From an uncultured Flavonifractor sp. (GTDB taxonomy: Bacteria; Bacillota; Clostridia; Oscillospirales; Oscillospiraceae): DNA of 20,659 nt. The notes under the pieces were generated by a model. That model was not told the DNA's origin. It was given only the letters and a program-made list of their open reading frames with translations, and searched no databases. Of this stretch, positions 1 through 8,305 are shown one piece after another. The stretch lies in assembly GCA_910585415.1 (NCBI GenBank), contig CAJUDT010000040.1, positions 1 to 20,659 of the forward strand. The letters are read 5' to 3'. Position numbers and translations under genes: made by a program. Every line of letters begins with the position of its first letter. The stretch's first letter is position 1.

Positions 1-171
1 TTGAAGCTGGACTGCTCCAAAATCCAAGCGGCCCTTGGCTGGTATCCTCGATGGAGCGTTGAACAGGCGATAGCGGAAACGGTCTCGTGGACCAAGGCGT
101 GGCTAAACGGGCAGGAGGCAAATCGACACTTGGAACAGCAGATAAAAATTTTTTTAGCGCAACAGCCTTAG
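1..171 (+). CDS. rfbG: CDP-glucose 4,6-dehydratase, C-terminal fragment (gene continues off the left edge)
   Basis: Only the last 56 codons are in the window, read in frame 1 to TAG at 169-171. The visible tail begins LKLDCSKIQAALGWYPRW and continues with a 'TVSWTKAWLNG' segment. This matches the conserved C-terminus of RfbG-type CDP-glucose 4,6-dehydratases (LKLDCSKA..LGW.PRW....A...TV.W.KA...G). The family is a cytoplasmic, NAD-dependent SDR that converts CDP-glucose to CDP-4-keto-6-deoxyglucose, the entry point for CDP-deoxyhexoses. The Rossmann and catalytic YxxxK parts lie outside the window. The stop codon overlaps the ribosome binding site of the next gene, so the two are translationally close and probably cotranscribed. 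The product is consistent with the sugar-modifying genes downstream. The identification rests on the tail only; another extended SDR is possible but less likely. Confidence 0.75.
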   Translation: MKLDCSKIQAALGWYPRWSVEQAIAETVSWTKAWLNGQEANRHLEQQIKIFLAQQP

Positions 172-181
172 GAGAGAACGA

Positions 182-1699
182 ATGGGACAATTTATTGAGA
201 TAAATACCGGTCGGATGGAGAGCCCGGCGGTTGGTTCAAATTTATTTTCCAATCGTGCCGCTGTGGCGAACATGCAGCAACACTCCAATTCATCAGAAGT
301 GTCTATTATTATCCAGGCCTACAACCGGTTGGAAAAAACAAAGCGCTGCGTGGAAAGTGTTTTGACCTATACCACTGAGATTGACTATGAGCTGATTCTT
401 TTGGATAACGGCTCCGAAGACGGAACCCTGGAATATTTTCGATCGGTACCCCATGAAAAGAAAACGGTGGTACACATCACGAAAAACCTGGGTGCCTCTT
501 ATCCAACCTCTATATTAAGCCTGAACAAACTGGGGCGTTTTATTTGTATTCTGCAAAACGATTTGATTGTGACCTCCCATTGGATGGAACAGCTTTTAGC
601 CTGCATGAAATCGGATGACAGAATTGGAATGGTCAACCCAGTATGCTGTAATACGTCCAATTTACAATGTGTTGACCTGCCCTATACAAATTACCTGGAG
701 ATGCAGGAACAAGCGGCGCAGTTCAACCATTCAAATCCCCGGAAATGGGAGGACCGGCTGCGTCTGATAACGCTTGGGACCTTGTACCGCAAGGAAGCAC
801 TTATGGCCATTGGCTGGCCGGTTGGCGATGTGGGATTTTTTCACGATTTCGGCGATGATGATAATACCTTCCGCATCCGCCGCATGGGCTACCGGACAGT
901 TCTGGCTGGCGACACCTGGATTTGCCATGATCATGACATGCGCCGCGGAGAAGGCAAAGACCCGGCCGAGTTTCAAACATCTTTGGACATTGGCCGGGCA
1001 AATTTCAGAGAAAAATTTTTCGGGGTTGACGCTTGGGATGATGTCAACAACTTCTATCTCCCATACTTTTCACATGTTCCGCCGCCCTCTGCTGCTGGCC
1101 GGCCTCAGATTTTGGGGGTGGACACCCGCTGCGGGACGCCTATCCTGGATGTGAAAAACTGGCTTCGCCGTTGTGGCTTACCGGACGCGGACCTGTCCGC
1201 ATTTACCCAGGACCCCAAATATTGGCTGGATTTGAAAACCATCTGCAAGGGTCCCGTCATCTGTGACCGTGAAGAATTTTTGGTGGATTCATTTCCTGGG
1301 AATCACTTTGATTACATCGTCGTGGACCGTCCGATGAACCGATATCATGAGCCCATAAAAATGCTCCGTGACCTGTTTTTGCTCTGCAAAAAGGGCGGCT
1401 GTTTGATCTGTAAGCTGACAAACGCATACTCTTTCCGGGAATATCTGCACCTTTTGGGTCAGACAGATGTTTATAATCAGGATATTTCCCTGAATATTCC
1501 GGTGGAGCAGTTTCAGTCTGCGCTTGAGCAATGGGGGACAGTCCAGAGCATACTGCGAATCAACGCGGCACTTGGTCAGGAAGGGCAGTCCATACTGGCC
1601 TCCCTCTATCCTGCCGGCCTGTCCAAGGAGCAGCAGACCGCTGCTTTAGCGCAGATGCAGTGTGCAGAGTATCTTTTTGTCGTACAGAAGCGCCCATAA
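182..1699 (+). CDS. Family 2 glycosyltransferase with C-terminal methyltransferase-like domain
   Basis: 505 aa. Start ATG 182 follows AGGAG (170-174) at 7 nt. Residues about 40-250 form a GT-A type family 2 catalytic domain: VSIIIQAYNR (40-49), LLDNGSEDGT (73-82), a QND motif (125-127) in the place of the metal-binding DxD, and a late acidic stretch GDDDNTFRIRRMGY. Residues about 308-417 resemble a class I SAM-methyltransferase core. A degenerate motif I (ILGVDTRCG) is followed by FDYIVVDRPMNRYHEPIKML and LCKKGGCLICKLTNAYS, which align in pattern with the 'FD.I......H..dP...L.....LKpGG.li...pN' of such enzymes. The acidic and glycine residues usual in motif I are altered, so the second domain may not bind SAM. 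Likely transfers a sugar to a growing surface glycan or protein; donor and acceptor cannot be read from sequence. No membrane helices or signal peptide. Confidence 0.85.
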   Translation: MGQFIEINTGRMESPAVGSNLFSNRAAVANMQQHSNSSEVSIIIQAYNRLEKTKRCVESVLTYTTEIDYELILLDNGSEDGTLEYFRSVPHEKKTVVHITKNLGASYPTSILSLNKLGRFICILQNDLIVTSHWMEQLLACMKSDDRIGMVNPVCCNTSNLQCVDLPYTNYLEMQEQAAQFNHSNPRKWEDRLRLITLGTLYRKEALMAIGWPVGDVGFFHDFGDDDNTFRIRRMGYRTVLAGDTWICHDHDMRRGEGKDPAEFQTSLDIGRANFREKFFGVDAWDDVNNFYLPYFSHVPPPSAAGRPQILGVDTRCGTPILDVKNWLRRCGLPDADLSAFTQDPKYWLDLKTICKGPVICDREEFLVDSFPGNHFDYIVVDRPMNRYHEPIKMLRDLFLLCKKGGCLICKLTNAYSFREYLHLLGQTDVYNQDISLNIPVEQFQSALEQWGTVQSILRINAALGQEGQSILASLYPAGLSKEQQTAALAQMQCAEYLFVVQKRP

Positions 1700-1747
1700 T
1701 GAAGGTAAACCGATAATTCGCAGGTATTTTTACGCCGGTGGTGAGAA

Positions 1748-3010
1748 ATGAGGATTTTACATATTGCTGCCCACATGGGCGGCGGGATTGGCGCCGCATA
1801 CGCCGGGCTTGGTGACTGTGGGCAGAAGCAGAGCATTCTTTTGTTGGAACCGCCCCAGGATGCGGCATCCCTGACACGGGTACGGGAAGCTGGCTTTCGG
1901 GTTATAAAGGGCGCTGGTACTTTGGAGGCAGAGCAGGAACTGAGGCAGGCTGATGCCGTGGTATTCAGCTGGCACCATCATCCAGCGCTGACAAAATTCC
2001 TGCACGACATTCCATCCATCCCCATTCGAAGTATCCTTTGGTGTCATGTTTCTGGGAACTACTTCCCCGCTATACCGGCGGATTTTGTGAAAAAGTTTGA
2101 TCAGTGTATGTTTGCCACGCCCTACAGCTTGGGACTTCCGCAGATTCAGGGGCTGGGGACGGCATATATGCAGGAACACTTTCAGGTGGTATATGGCTTG
2201 AATGCTCTCGACCGTTTTGCTCAAATCCAAAGGAGCCCCCATAAGCAATTTACGATTGGCTATGTGGGTACAATGGGCTTTTGCAAGCTGCATCCTGAAT
2301 TTGTGGGGTTCTGTGCGGCGGTGAGGCTGCCGGACGCACGATTTTTAATGGTGGGGACGCACTCCACCAGAAATGAGCTGCTGAATGCCGCAGTCAAAAA
2401 CGGGATTGAGGGGCAATTTCAATTCTGCGGTCAGCTTTCAGATGTGACAAAACCGCTGGCACAGATGGACATTTTTAGTTACCTGCTGAACCCGCAGCAT
2501 TTTGGCGCGACGGAAAACGCCCTGCTGGAAGCGATGGCAGCCGGATTACCCGTAGTGGCCTTGGACCAATGTGTGGAGCGTCATATCATCCGGGATGGGG
2601 AGACGGGACTTTTGGTACATTCCCCGGAAGAATACGGCGTTGCTGTACGGCGGCTATATGAAAATCCCTCCAGAGCGGCGGAGTTAGGGGCAAATGCACA
2701 ATCCGATATACTGCAAAGCTATAGCCTCCGCCGCAATCGGGAACGCTTTGTGAGCTCCTGCGAGCGGGCGGTCACACGGCCCAAACGGATACATAGCTTT
2801 GGCGATTTTTTCACCGGCGGACCAGCAGACTGGTTTTTAACCTGCGCGGGTCCTGACCGGAGCTGCTTTGCGGAAAATTATCCAGAAAAAGCGGGACTGA
2901 TTTTCCAGGAGCAGACAAAGGGCTCTCCAACGCATTATTATACCTATTTTCCAGAGGATGAACGGTTGATGCGGTGGGCCAGAAAAATGCAAGGGGGAGA
3001 CCGAGCATGA
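1748..3010 (+). CDS. GT4-type (GT-B fold) glycosyltransferase
   Basis: 420 aa, start ATG 1748 preceded by a weak GGTGGTGAG. The N-terminal half opens with MRILHIAAHMGGGIGAAY, a typical acceptor-domain start with a glycine-rich loop. The C-terminal half begins near QFTIGYVGTMGFCKLHPEF (about 167-185). It carries the nucleotide-sugar-binding signature FGATENALLEAMAAGLPVVAL (252-272), an E-x7-E motif, and then IRDGETGLLV. These are standard for GT family 4/1 retaining transferases. The last about 75 residues (345-420) are an extension after the fold, without a domain I recognise. Cytoplasmic or peripherally membrane-bound; no TM segment. A 48-nt gap separates it from the preceding glycosyltransferase, and its TGA overlaps the ATG of the next gene (ATGA), so it is part of the same operon. 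Sugar donor unknown. Confidence 0.88.
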   Translation: MRILHIAAHMGGGIGAAYAGLGDCGQKQSILLLEPPQDAASLTRVREAGFRVIKGAGTLEAEQELRQADAVVFSWHHHPALTKFLHDIPSIPIRSILWCHVSGNYFPAIPADFVKKFDQCMFATPYSLGLPQIQGLGTAYMQEHFQVVYGLNALDRFAQIQRSPHKQFTIGYVGTMGFCKLHPEFVGFCAAVRLPDARFLMVGTHSTRNELLNAAVKNGIEGQFQFCGQLSDVTKPLAQMDIFSYLLNPQHFGATENALLEAMAAGLPVVALDQCVERHIIRDGETGLLVHSPEEYGVAVRRLYENPSRAAELGANAQSDILQSYSLRRNRERFVSSCERAVTRPKRIHSFGDFFTGGPADWFLTCAGPDRSCFAENYPEKAGLIFQEQTKGSPTHYYTYFPEDERLMRWARKMQGGDRA

Positions 3011-4089
3011 GTCATACAGATAATTGGAATCAAATCAGGGAGCTGATAAACGGTATCCAGCTCCCAGCGGAAGGCAATGAACTCTTTCTTTTTGGCGCAG
3101 GACTGATTGGTGCCTTGGCCGCTTCGGTCCTGCGCGATAAGCTCAACATCACCGCCATCTGTGATAACAGCCCCAGAAAGCAAGGCACGACGATTGAGGG
3201 CCTGCCCTGCATCCCACCCGATGAGCTTGCCCAGCATAGGGCCCCTTTTGTCCTGGTCAGTACCAACAAATACTATCAAGATGTGCATCAGCAGCTGGAG
3301 CAAATGAAGATTCCGCATTGCAGCTTGGACGCATATGTGGTAAAGACAAATTTTGAGCAGTTTGAGTGTGTGTATAGTTCCTTGGATGATAGTTCAAAAG
3401 ACGTTTTTTCTGGTGTTTTGCTCTGTAGAATGACTGGCGATATTCGTGGATTTGAACAGTATTACACACCGAACCAATATTTTTGCCTGCCGAAATTCAG
3501 CTGGCTGCAAAACCGTGACGGTGTCTTTGTGGACTGCGGCGCTTTTGTGGGTGACACAGTGGAGAACATTATAAAATATTCAATGGCGATTTTTCGGGAA
3601 ATTTGTGCCTTTGAGCCAACCGAGCGCGCATTTCAGGCACTGCGAAAGCGGGGCGCTTTTTTAACGGATATCTGGGCGCTAACAAAGGGGCAAATTGTCT
3701 ATGAGCAGAAAGGGGTTGGAGCAAAACGTGGGGTTTTGGCGTTCCGAGAGAATACCGCCGACCTCTCCACCACGTCTCTTTCAAATGAGTGCAGCACAGC
3801 AGGAGACACCGTCGAAGTAATCACATTGGACGAATACTTTGCCCAGCGGGAAGCCCGGAATGTTGCATTTATCAAAGCGGATATTGAGGGCTCGGAGTGG
3901 GATATGCTTCACGGTGCAGCGGAAACCATACGGCGCTGTAAACCGCTTCTGGCGATCTGCCTTTATCACAATATTTATGACCTGTACCGAATCCCGCTGT
4001 ATCTAAAAGAGCTGGTTCCAGAATATCAATTTCACATTCGCCATCATTCCTCCCGAGACGAAGAGACGGTGTTGTATTGTGAGCTGTAA
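3007..4089 (+). CDS. FkbM-family SAM-dependent methyltransferase with N-terminal Rossmann-like module
   Basis: 360 aa from ATG 3007. This start has GGGGGAG (2993-2999) 7 nt upstream and overlaps the previous stop as ATGA; an in-frame start at 2974 lies inside the upstream gene without a site. Residues about 26-105 form a small nucleotide-binding-like module: LFLFGAGLIG, then ICDNSPRKQG, then a 'PFVLVSTNKYY' strand. Residues about 172-320 are the FkbM methyltransferase: motif I GVFVDCGAFVGDT (172-184), AFEPTERAF, and the family-typical FIKADIEGSEWDML (288-301) followed by a KPLLAICLYH strand. FkbM enzymes O-methylate sugars or polyketides, so methylation of a sugar hydroxyl in the glycan built here is the likely role. 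The precise acceptor is unknown. A similar Rossmann-like module recurs at the C-terminus of the protein encoded at 7121-8305. Confidence 0.86.
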   Translation: MSHTDNWNQIRELINGIQLPAEGNELFLFGAGLIGALAASVLRDKLNITAICDNSPRKQGTTIEGLPCIPPDELAQHRAPFVLVSTNKYYQDVHQQLEQMKIPHCSLDAYVVKTNFEQFECVYSSLDDSSKDVFSGVLLCRMTGDIRGFEQYYTPNQYFCLPKFSWLQNRDGVFVDCGAFVGDTVENIIKYSMAIFREICAFEPTERAFQALRKRGAFLTDIWALTKGQIVYEQKGVGAKRGVLAFRENTADLSTTSLSNECSTAGDTVEVITLDEYFAQREARNVAFIKADIEGSEWDMLHGAAETIRRCKPLLAICLYHNIYDLYRIPLYLKELVPEYQFHIRHHSSRDEETVLYCEL

Positions 4090-4165
4090 CAAATGATGAT
4101 GAAAGCTGTGGATGCGGATTTTCAGTCCGGAATAAGACAGCCGCAAATGGAAGGAGTCATTTTGT

Positions 4166-5116
4166 ATGGAAGAGTTTACTATGGAGCGGGTTACCTTCAA
4201 TATCACCTGTTCCTGTAACTTGAAATGCAGGTTGTGTGGAGCCTACATACCCTACCTGCAAAACGGCGGACAGGATATGCGGCAGGAATATCCTTTGGAG
4301 CATTGGAACAATATTCTGGACCGGTATTTCAAAATTGTGACACATGTCAATGTGCTCGCGATTTCCGGCGGTGAGCCGCTTTTATATCCCGCGCTTCCGG
4401 GCTTTATTCACTCCTTACTGCGGTACCGGAATGCAATTGGCCGGGTACAGATTGTAACAAACGGTACGATTGTCCCAAGTCGGGCTGTCCTGGATGCTGC
4501 CAAGGAGTTTGGCGCACAGCTGTATTTCAATGTAGACAATTATGGTGAGGTTTCCAGGGCGGTGAACGAAATAGAGGCCCTTTTGACCCAGCATGATATT
4601 CCATTTACGATCCGCAACTATACAAGGGACGATCCCCATTGCGGCGGCTGGGTGGATTTCGGGGGGCTGACCAAGCGGGTTCACCAGACAAAAGAGGAAA
4701 CGGAGCGGGTGTTTTCCAAGTGCGCAAATGCCCAGAGCATCCATTTCTGCTTCCTGATTGCAGGGCGTGAAATGTGGCCCTGCGACCCTGCCCGGCGCAG
4801 GAGGTATCTGGACCCTTCGCCAGACTGTTCGGAGTATCTGGACTTGCTGGACCCATCCCTTTCTGCGGAAGCGCAGAGAGAGAAAATAGCGGCAATTTAC
4901 GCAATGAAGAGCCTGTCTGCCTGTTCGTACTGCAACGGTCTGTGTGAGGACTCTCTCCGCATTGTTCCCGGTGAGCAGCTGACGCAGGAAGAATTGTCCT
5001 GCATAAGGGACGGCGCTCGATCCTATGAAGAAGTTCTGTTCATGTTGAATGTAAAGGGGCATGGACGGCAGAAAGGAATATCACACGATGAAGGCAGTCA
5101 TCAAGCCGAGAATTGA
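4166..5116 (+). CDS. Radical SAM protein with C-terminal cysteine-rich (SPASM-like) region
   Basis: 316 aa, start ATG 4166 with AAGGAG (4151-4156) 9 nt upstream. The radical SAM cluster motif is CNLKCRLC (C17, C21, C24; CX3CX2C), followed by AISGGEPLLYP (65-75), the SAM-binding GGE motif. The C-terminal part has further cysteines (C186, C195, C206, C253, C256, C260) in an order compatible with an auxiliary iron-sulfur cluster of SPASM or twitch type. Members of the family start radical chemistry on peptides, sugars or nucleotides using a [4Fe-4S] cluster in the cytoplasm. No precursor-peptide gene is visible nearby, and all neighbours act on sugars, so a carbohydrate substrate is the better inference. 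It is only distantly like the two other radical SAM proteins of the cluster. Its end overlaps the next gene by 29 nt. Confidence 0.88.
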   Translation: MEEFTMERVTFNITCSCNLKCRLCGAYIPYLQNGGQDMRQEYPLEHWNNILDRYFKIVTHVNVLAISGGEPLLYPALPGFIHSLLRYRNAIGRVQIVTNGTIVPSRAVLDAAKEFGAQLYFNVDNYGEVSRAVNEIEALLTQHDIPFTIRNYTRDDPHCGGWVDFGGLTKRVHQTKEETERVFSKCANAQSIHFCFLIAGREMWPCDPARRRRYLDPSPDCSEYLDLLDPSLSAEAQREKIAAIYAMKSLSACSYCNGLCEDSLRIVPGEQLTQEELSCIRDGARSYEEVLFMLNVKGHGRQKGISHDEGSHQAEN

Positions 5117-6104
5117 TTTGGAGCATAGAACCAGACTGGAAACGGTTATCCCTCTGCGAACACCGTTTATCATCAACATCGACCCCTCTGACACATGCAA
5201 TTTCCAGTGTAAATTCTGTCCGACGGGCGACCGGGAGCTGATGCGGCGAACTAAGGGACGCGGCCATGGGAGCATGGAGCTCGGCCTGTATAAAAAGCTC
5301 ATTGACGATATCTGCACCTTTGAGGACAAGGTCAAGGTGATTCGGCTGTATAAAGATGGGGAGCCGCTGCTCAATCCGAATTTTGCGGAAATGGTTCGTT
5401 ATGCCAAGGACTCTGGGTGTTGTGACCGCGTGGATACCACCACAAACGCCTCTCTTTTGACCCACGAACTCAGTGACCGTATTATTGAAGCCGGGCTCGA
5501 CCGCATCAACATCTCCATTGAAGGGGTCAATGCCCAACAGTACGCCGAGTTCTCAGGCTGCCGGTTGGATTTTTTCCGTCTGGTGGATGAGATACGATAT
5601 TTTTACGAGAACAAAACCCACACAGAAATGATCGTCAAGACCAACGGCGACATTTTGACTGAGGATCAGAAGCAGCAGTTTTATGACCTCTTTGGCGATA
5701 TCACAGACGGCATTTTCATTGAAAGTATCATGGACTGCTGGCCCACCTTTGAGCAGAAGAAGGTAGAGGTCAACCAGGAGCGCGGCATCTATGGCCAGGG
5801 AATCCGGGAAGTTATGGTATGCCCCTATGTATTTTATTCGATTTCCGTCAATTCGGATGGAACGGTAAGCCTGTGTTTTCTGGATTGGAAGCGGGATTTG
5901 GTCCTGGGAGATGTAAAGACAGAGCGTATAACCGATATCTGGCGGGGAGAAGCGCTGCGTGCGTATCAGGAGCTTTTCTTGCGGGGAGAGCGGAAATCCC
6001 ATCCGGTCTGCGGCTGCTGTGGGCAGCTCTGTCAGGGACAGCCGGATGACATAGACATGTTTGCGGCAGAGCTGCTGGAGCGGCTGGAACAGACAAGGAG
6101 CTGA
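5088..6104 (+). CDS. Radical SAM/SPASM domain protein (paralogue A)
   Basis: 338 aa from ATG 5088. GAAAGGA (5071-5077) lies 10 nt upstream, whereas the in-frame ATG at 5061 has G-rich bases jammed against it. The cluster motif is CNFQCKFC (C37, C41, C44), followed by RLYKDGEPLLNP (86-97) in the place of the usual GGEP, and a conserved DTTTN (116-120). The C-terminal region has the SPASM pattern: CPY (C245), NSDGTVSLC (C263), W285 in 'DIWRGE', and C308, C310, C311 and C315. It aligns along its length with the protein at 8302-9315: shared YK.GEPL.NP.F..MV..AK.SGC and CPY.FY....N.DGTVS.C..DWK. SPASM enzymes include peptide modifiers and sugar dehydrogenases such as BtrN. No peptide substrate is evident here, so sugar oxidation, deoxygenation or epimerisation is possible but unproven. 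It overlaps the preceding radical SAM gene. Confidence 0.88.
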   Translation: MKAVIKPRIDLEHRTRLETVIPLRTPFIINIDPSDTCNFQCKFCPTGDRELMRRTKGRGHGSMELGLYKKLIDDICTFEDKVKVIRLYKDGEPLLNPNFAEMVRYAKDSGCCDRVDTTTNASLLTHELSDRIIEAGLDRINISIEGVNAQQYAEFSGCRLDFFRLVDEIRYFYENKTHTEMIVKTNGDILTEDQKQQFYDLFGDITDGIFIESIMDCWPTFEQKKVEVNQERGIYGQGIREVMVCPYVFYSISVNSDGTVSLCFLDWKRDLVLGDVKTERITDIWRGEALRAYQELFLRGERKSHPVCGCCGQLCQGQPDDIDMFAAELLERLEQTRS

Positions 6105-6110
6105 ACGGTT

Positions 6111-7124
6111 ATGAAAATCCTTTTTATTGGAGGAAACGGGAATATCAGCTGGCATTGTACTCAGACGGCAATCGAGCGCGGCCATGAGGTATGGCAGCTG
6201 AACCGGGAAATTTCCGTAGTGACCCGCAGGAGGGTCCAGCCCCAGGTCCACAAGCTGAAAGGAGACATGCGCGAGGCGGAGGCAATCAAGGCACTTTTGG
6301 AGCACAGCTCCTTTGATGTGGTCTGTGATTTTATCTGCTACAACGGGGAACATGCCAAACATGACGTTGAAATCTTTCATGACAAGACAAAGCATTTTAT
6401 ATTTATCAGTTCCGAGTCTGTCTATAAACGAAATCCCGGGATAGATACTGAGTTTTACACAGAGGACAGCGAACAATACGACACAAGCTGTGAATGTGAG
6501 TATATCATAGGCAAGCTGGAAGCAGAACAAATTTTTATGGATGCCTGCCGTCAGAGGGGATTTCCTATCACAATCGTCCGCCCCTCCTACACCTATGATA
6601 CGATTTTCCCTGTCAGTATTGGACATAACTGCTTTACCGCACCGGAATTGATTCTAAAAGGCTATCCTCTGCTGATTGCGGGCGATGGGGACAATCAATG
6701 GAGTTTTACACATTCCTCCGATTTTGCGGCTGCCTTAGTTGGGTTGGCCGAGAATAAAGATACTGTCGGAACGTCGTTTAATATCGGCGCGGAGGAGCGT
6801 TTGTCGTGGAACGATCAGTCGGCCTTGGTGCTGAAAGCGTTGGGCGCAGAGGCAAGCGGAACCTTTCATGTGCCGTGCAAGGATGCGCTGACGCTTGAAG
6901 CAATACAGCCCAGGGTCATGATGTTTCACCGGATGCGAAACAATTCCAGCTGTGTGGAAAAGGTCAAGACATATGTACCTGGTTGGGCGCCAAAGGTTTC
7001 CTTTGAAGAGGGCATTCAAAAAACTGTACGGTGGCTGAATGAGGATGCCCGTCATAAGCGCCATGTGGACCAGATTCACAACGCCCTGATGGCCATCTAT
7101 GAAAGGTATGGGATTACGCGATGA
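6111..7124 (+). CDS. NAD(P)-dependent epimerase/dehydratase (atypical SDR)
   Basis: 337 aa, start ATG 6111 with AAGGAG (6095-6100) 10 nt upstream. The N-terminal nucleotide-binding motif is GGNGNIS (7-13), a variant of GxxGxxG in which the third glycine is serine, as in some atypical SDRs. Next come FIFISSESVYK (97-107), with the catalytic Ser region, and Y131-IIG-K135, the YxxxK pair; an RPSYTYD strand follows. An arginine after the second strand (QLNR, 29-32) hints at NADP preference. The C-terminal half (FNIGAEERLSW, then a GWAPKVSFEEGI segment) is the usual substrate-binding region. Probably an oxidoreductase, epimerase or dehydratase acting on a nucleotide sugar in the cytoplasm. Six nt follow the previous stop, and its TGA overlaps the next ATG. 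The exact reaction cannot be assigned. Confidence 0.84.
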   Translation: MKILFIGGNGNISWHCTQTAIERGHEVWQLNREISVVTRRRVQPQVHKLKGDMREAEAIKALLEHSSFDVVCDFICYNGEHAKHDVEIFHDKTKHFIFISSESVYKRNPGIDTEFYTEDSEQYDTSCECEYIIGKLEAEQIFMDACRQRGFPITIVRPSYTYDTIFPVSIGHNCFTAPELILKGYPLLIAGDGDNQWSFTHSSDFAAALVGLAENKDTVGTSFNIGAEERLSWNDQSALVLKALGAEASGTFHVPCKDALTLEAIQPRVMMFHRMRNNSSCVEKVKTYVPGWAPKVSFEEGIQKTVRWLNEDARHKRHVDQIHNALMAIYERYGITR

Positions 7125-8305
7125 ACAGCAAGCCGTGTAAAATCTGTGGAGGAACCCATTTCAAAAAACTTGGTGCGCTGTGCTCCAACATGAAGATTAT
7201 GGGGCCGCAGTTTTCAGGGGGAAGCTGCGATATTGTTGTCTGTTCTGACTGTGGTTTTGTTTTCAATCAATACGAAAATGCAGATCAGAGCTGCTTTGAC
7301 AGCTATTACCGCTCTTCCAGCAGCAAGACAATGGACTATTATGACATTTATCCACGGGATATAATCGACGCATATTTTGAACATCTCCTGCACAATTTGG
7401 AGCACTATATTACAAAGGACAGCCGTATTTTGGATGTGGCTGGCGGGCATGGCCAGCTGGCACAGTATCTAATTGAGCACGGATATCCTAACATTACAGT
7501 TCTTGAAATAAAGCCGGAATGTATCCAATCGGTAAAGGCGTTGGGAATTGATGTTTTGGAGGATAGCCTATTCGATTTGCAGATACAAAACGGTGAATAC
7601 GATTTGGTGCTTTGTGACCATTCCCTGGAGCATTTTGTGAATCTTGACGTTGCTATACAGAAAATGAAAATGTTAATAAAGGTCGGCGGACATCTCTATA
7701 TCGAGGTGCCCGATGTAGAAGGTTATCAAAAGCAAGATGAGGCTCCATACCACTTTCTAACCTATGAGCATGTATGTCATTTTTCGGATGAAACAATGGA
7801 TAATTTAGCAAACTGTTTCGGCTTGCAAATTGTGAACCGGAACAAATGCCTGAAAGGGAATGATTACCCAACTCTATGCGTCATGTATGCGCTCGACTCC
7901 GCAAATAGACCAGTACAAAAAGATTCCGCCAGTGAGCCTGCACTTGTACATTATATAAAAAAATGTGAAAAAGACATTGCCGAAGCGGTTAGCCGGTTTG
8001 AAGCCTCTCAGGTTCCGCTGATTCTATGGGGTATCGGCGCTTCCACCGCACAGCTGTTGAGCGGTAATTTTGACCGGTGCAATGTCATTCAGCTGGTGGA
8101 TTCCAACCCTGCCAGACAGGGACTCTCGTTTCAGGTGGGAAATCGCGTACTTCAAGTGGAGGACCCGTCCCAAATATACAGCCCCGAGGCAGTCATTTTT
8201 ATCCTGTCAACAGCTTATAAGCGCAACATTGAGAAAAATATCCGCAGTTTGGGCTATGAAAATGAGACGGCGTCCCTCGAAAGCCATATGGAGAAGCAAA
8301 CATGA
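7121..8305 (+). CDS. Zinc-binding sugar C-methyltransferase (NDP-hexose C-methyltransferase family)
   Basis: 394 aa, ATG 7121 overlapping the previous TGA (ATGA). Three parts are visible. First, an N-terminal zinc-finger-like segment with C6/C9 and C41/C44 (CKIC, CSDC). Second, a class I SAM-methyltransferase core with motif I ILDVAGGHGQL (103-113), an acidic EIKPE after strand 2 and CDHSLEHF (165-172). Third, a C-terminal Rossmann-like domain starting LILWGIGASTAQLL (300-313) with VDSNPARQG. This order (zinc-binding, methyltransferase, C-terminal C-methyltransferase domain) is that of NDP-4-keto-6-deoxyhexose 3-C-methyltransferases of the TylCIII kind. The expected reaction is SAM-dependent transfer of methyl to C3 of a 4-keto-6-deoxy sugar nucleotide. 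The CDP-glucose dehydratase at the left edge would supply such a substrate. The family is well supported; the carbon methylated is inferred. Confidence 0.85.
   Translation: MNSKPCKICGGTHFKKLGALCSNMKIMGPQFSGGSCDIVVCSDCGFVFNQYENADQSCFDSYYRSSSSKTMDYYDIYPRDIIDAYFEHLLHNLEHYITKDSRILDVAGGHGQLAQYLIEHGYPNITVLEIKPECIQSVKALGIDVLEDSLFDLQIQNGEYDLVLCDHSLEHFVNLDVAIQKMKMLIKVGGHLYIEVPDVEGYQKQDEAPYHFLTYEHVCHFSDETMDNLANCFGLQIVNRNKCLKGNDYPTLCVMYALDSANRPVQKDSASEPALVHYIKKCEKDIAEAVSRFEASQVPLILWGIGASTAQLLSGNFDRCNVIQLVDSNPARQGLSFQVGNRVLQVEDPSQIYSPEAVIFILSTAYKRNIEKNIRSLGYENETASLESHMEKQT

Noticed and set aside
4166..6104. RiPP (modified peptide) system around the radical SAM proteins
   Set aside because: No small precursor-like gene, leader peptide motif, RRE domain, peptidase or dedicated exporter lies near these genes; all neighbours are sugar enzymes.
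5553..6626. A 357-codon minus-strand open frame
   Set aside because: It lies opposite the radical SAM and SDR genes, spans their junction and encodes no recognisable domain.
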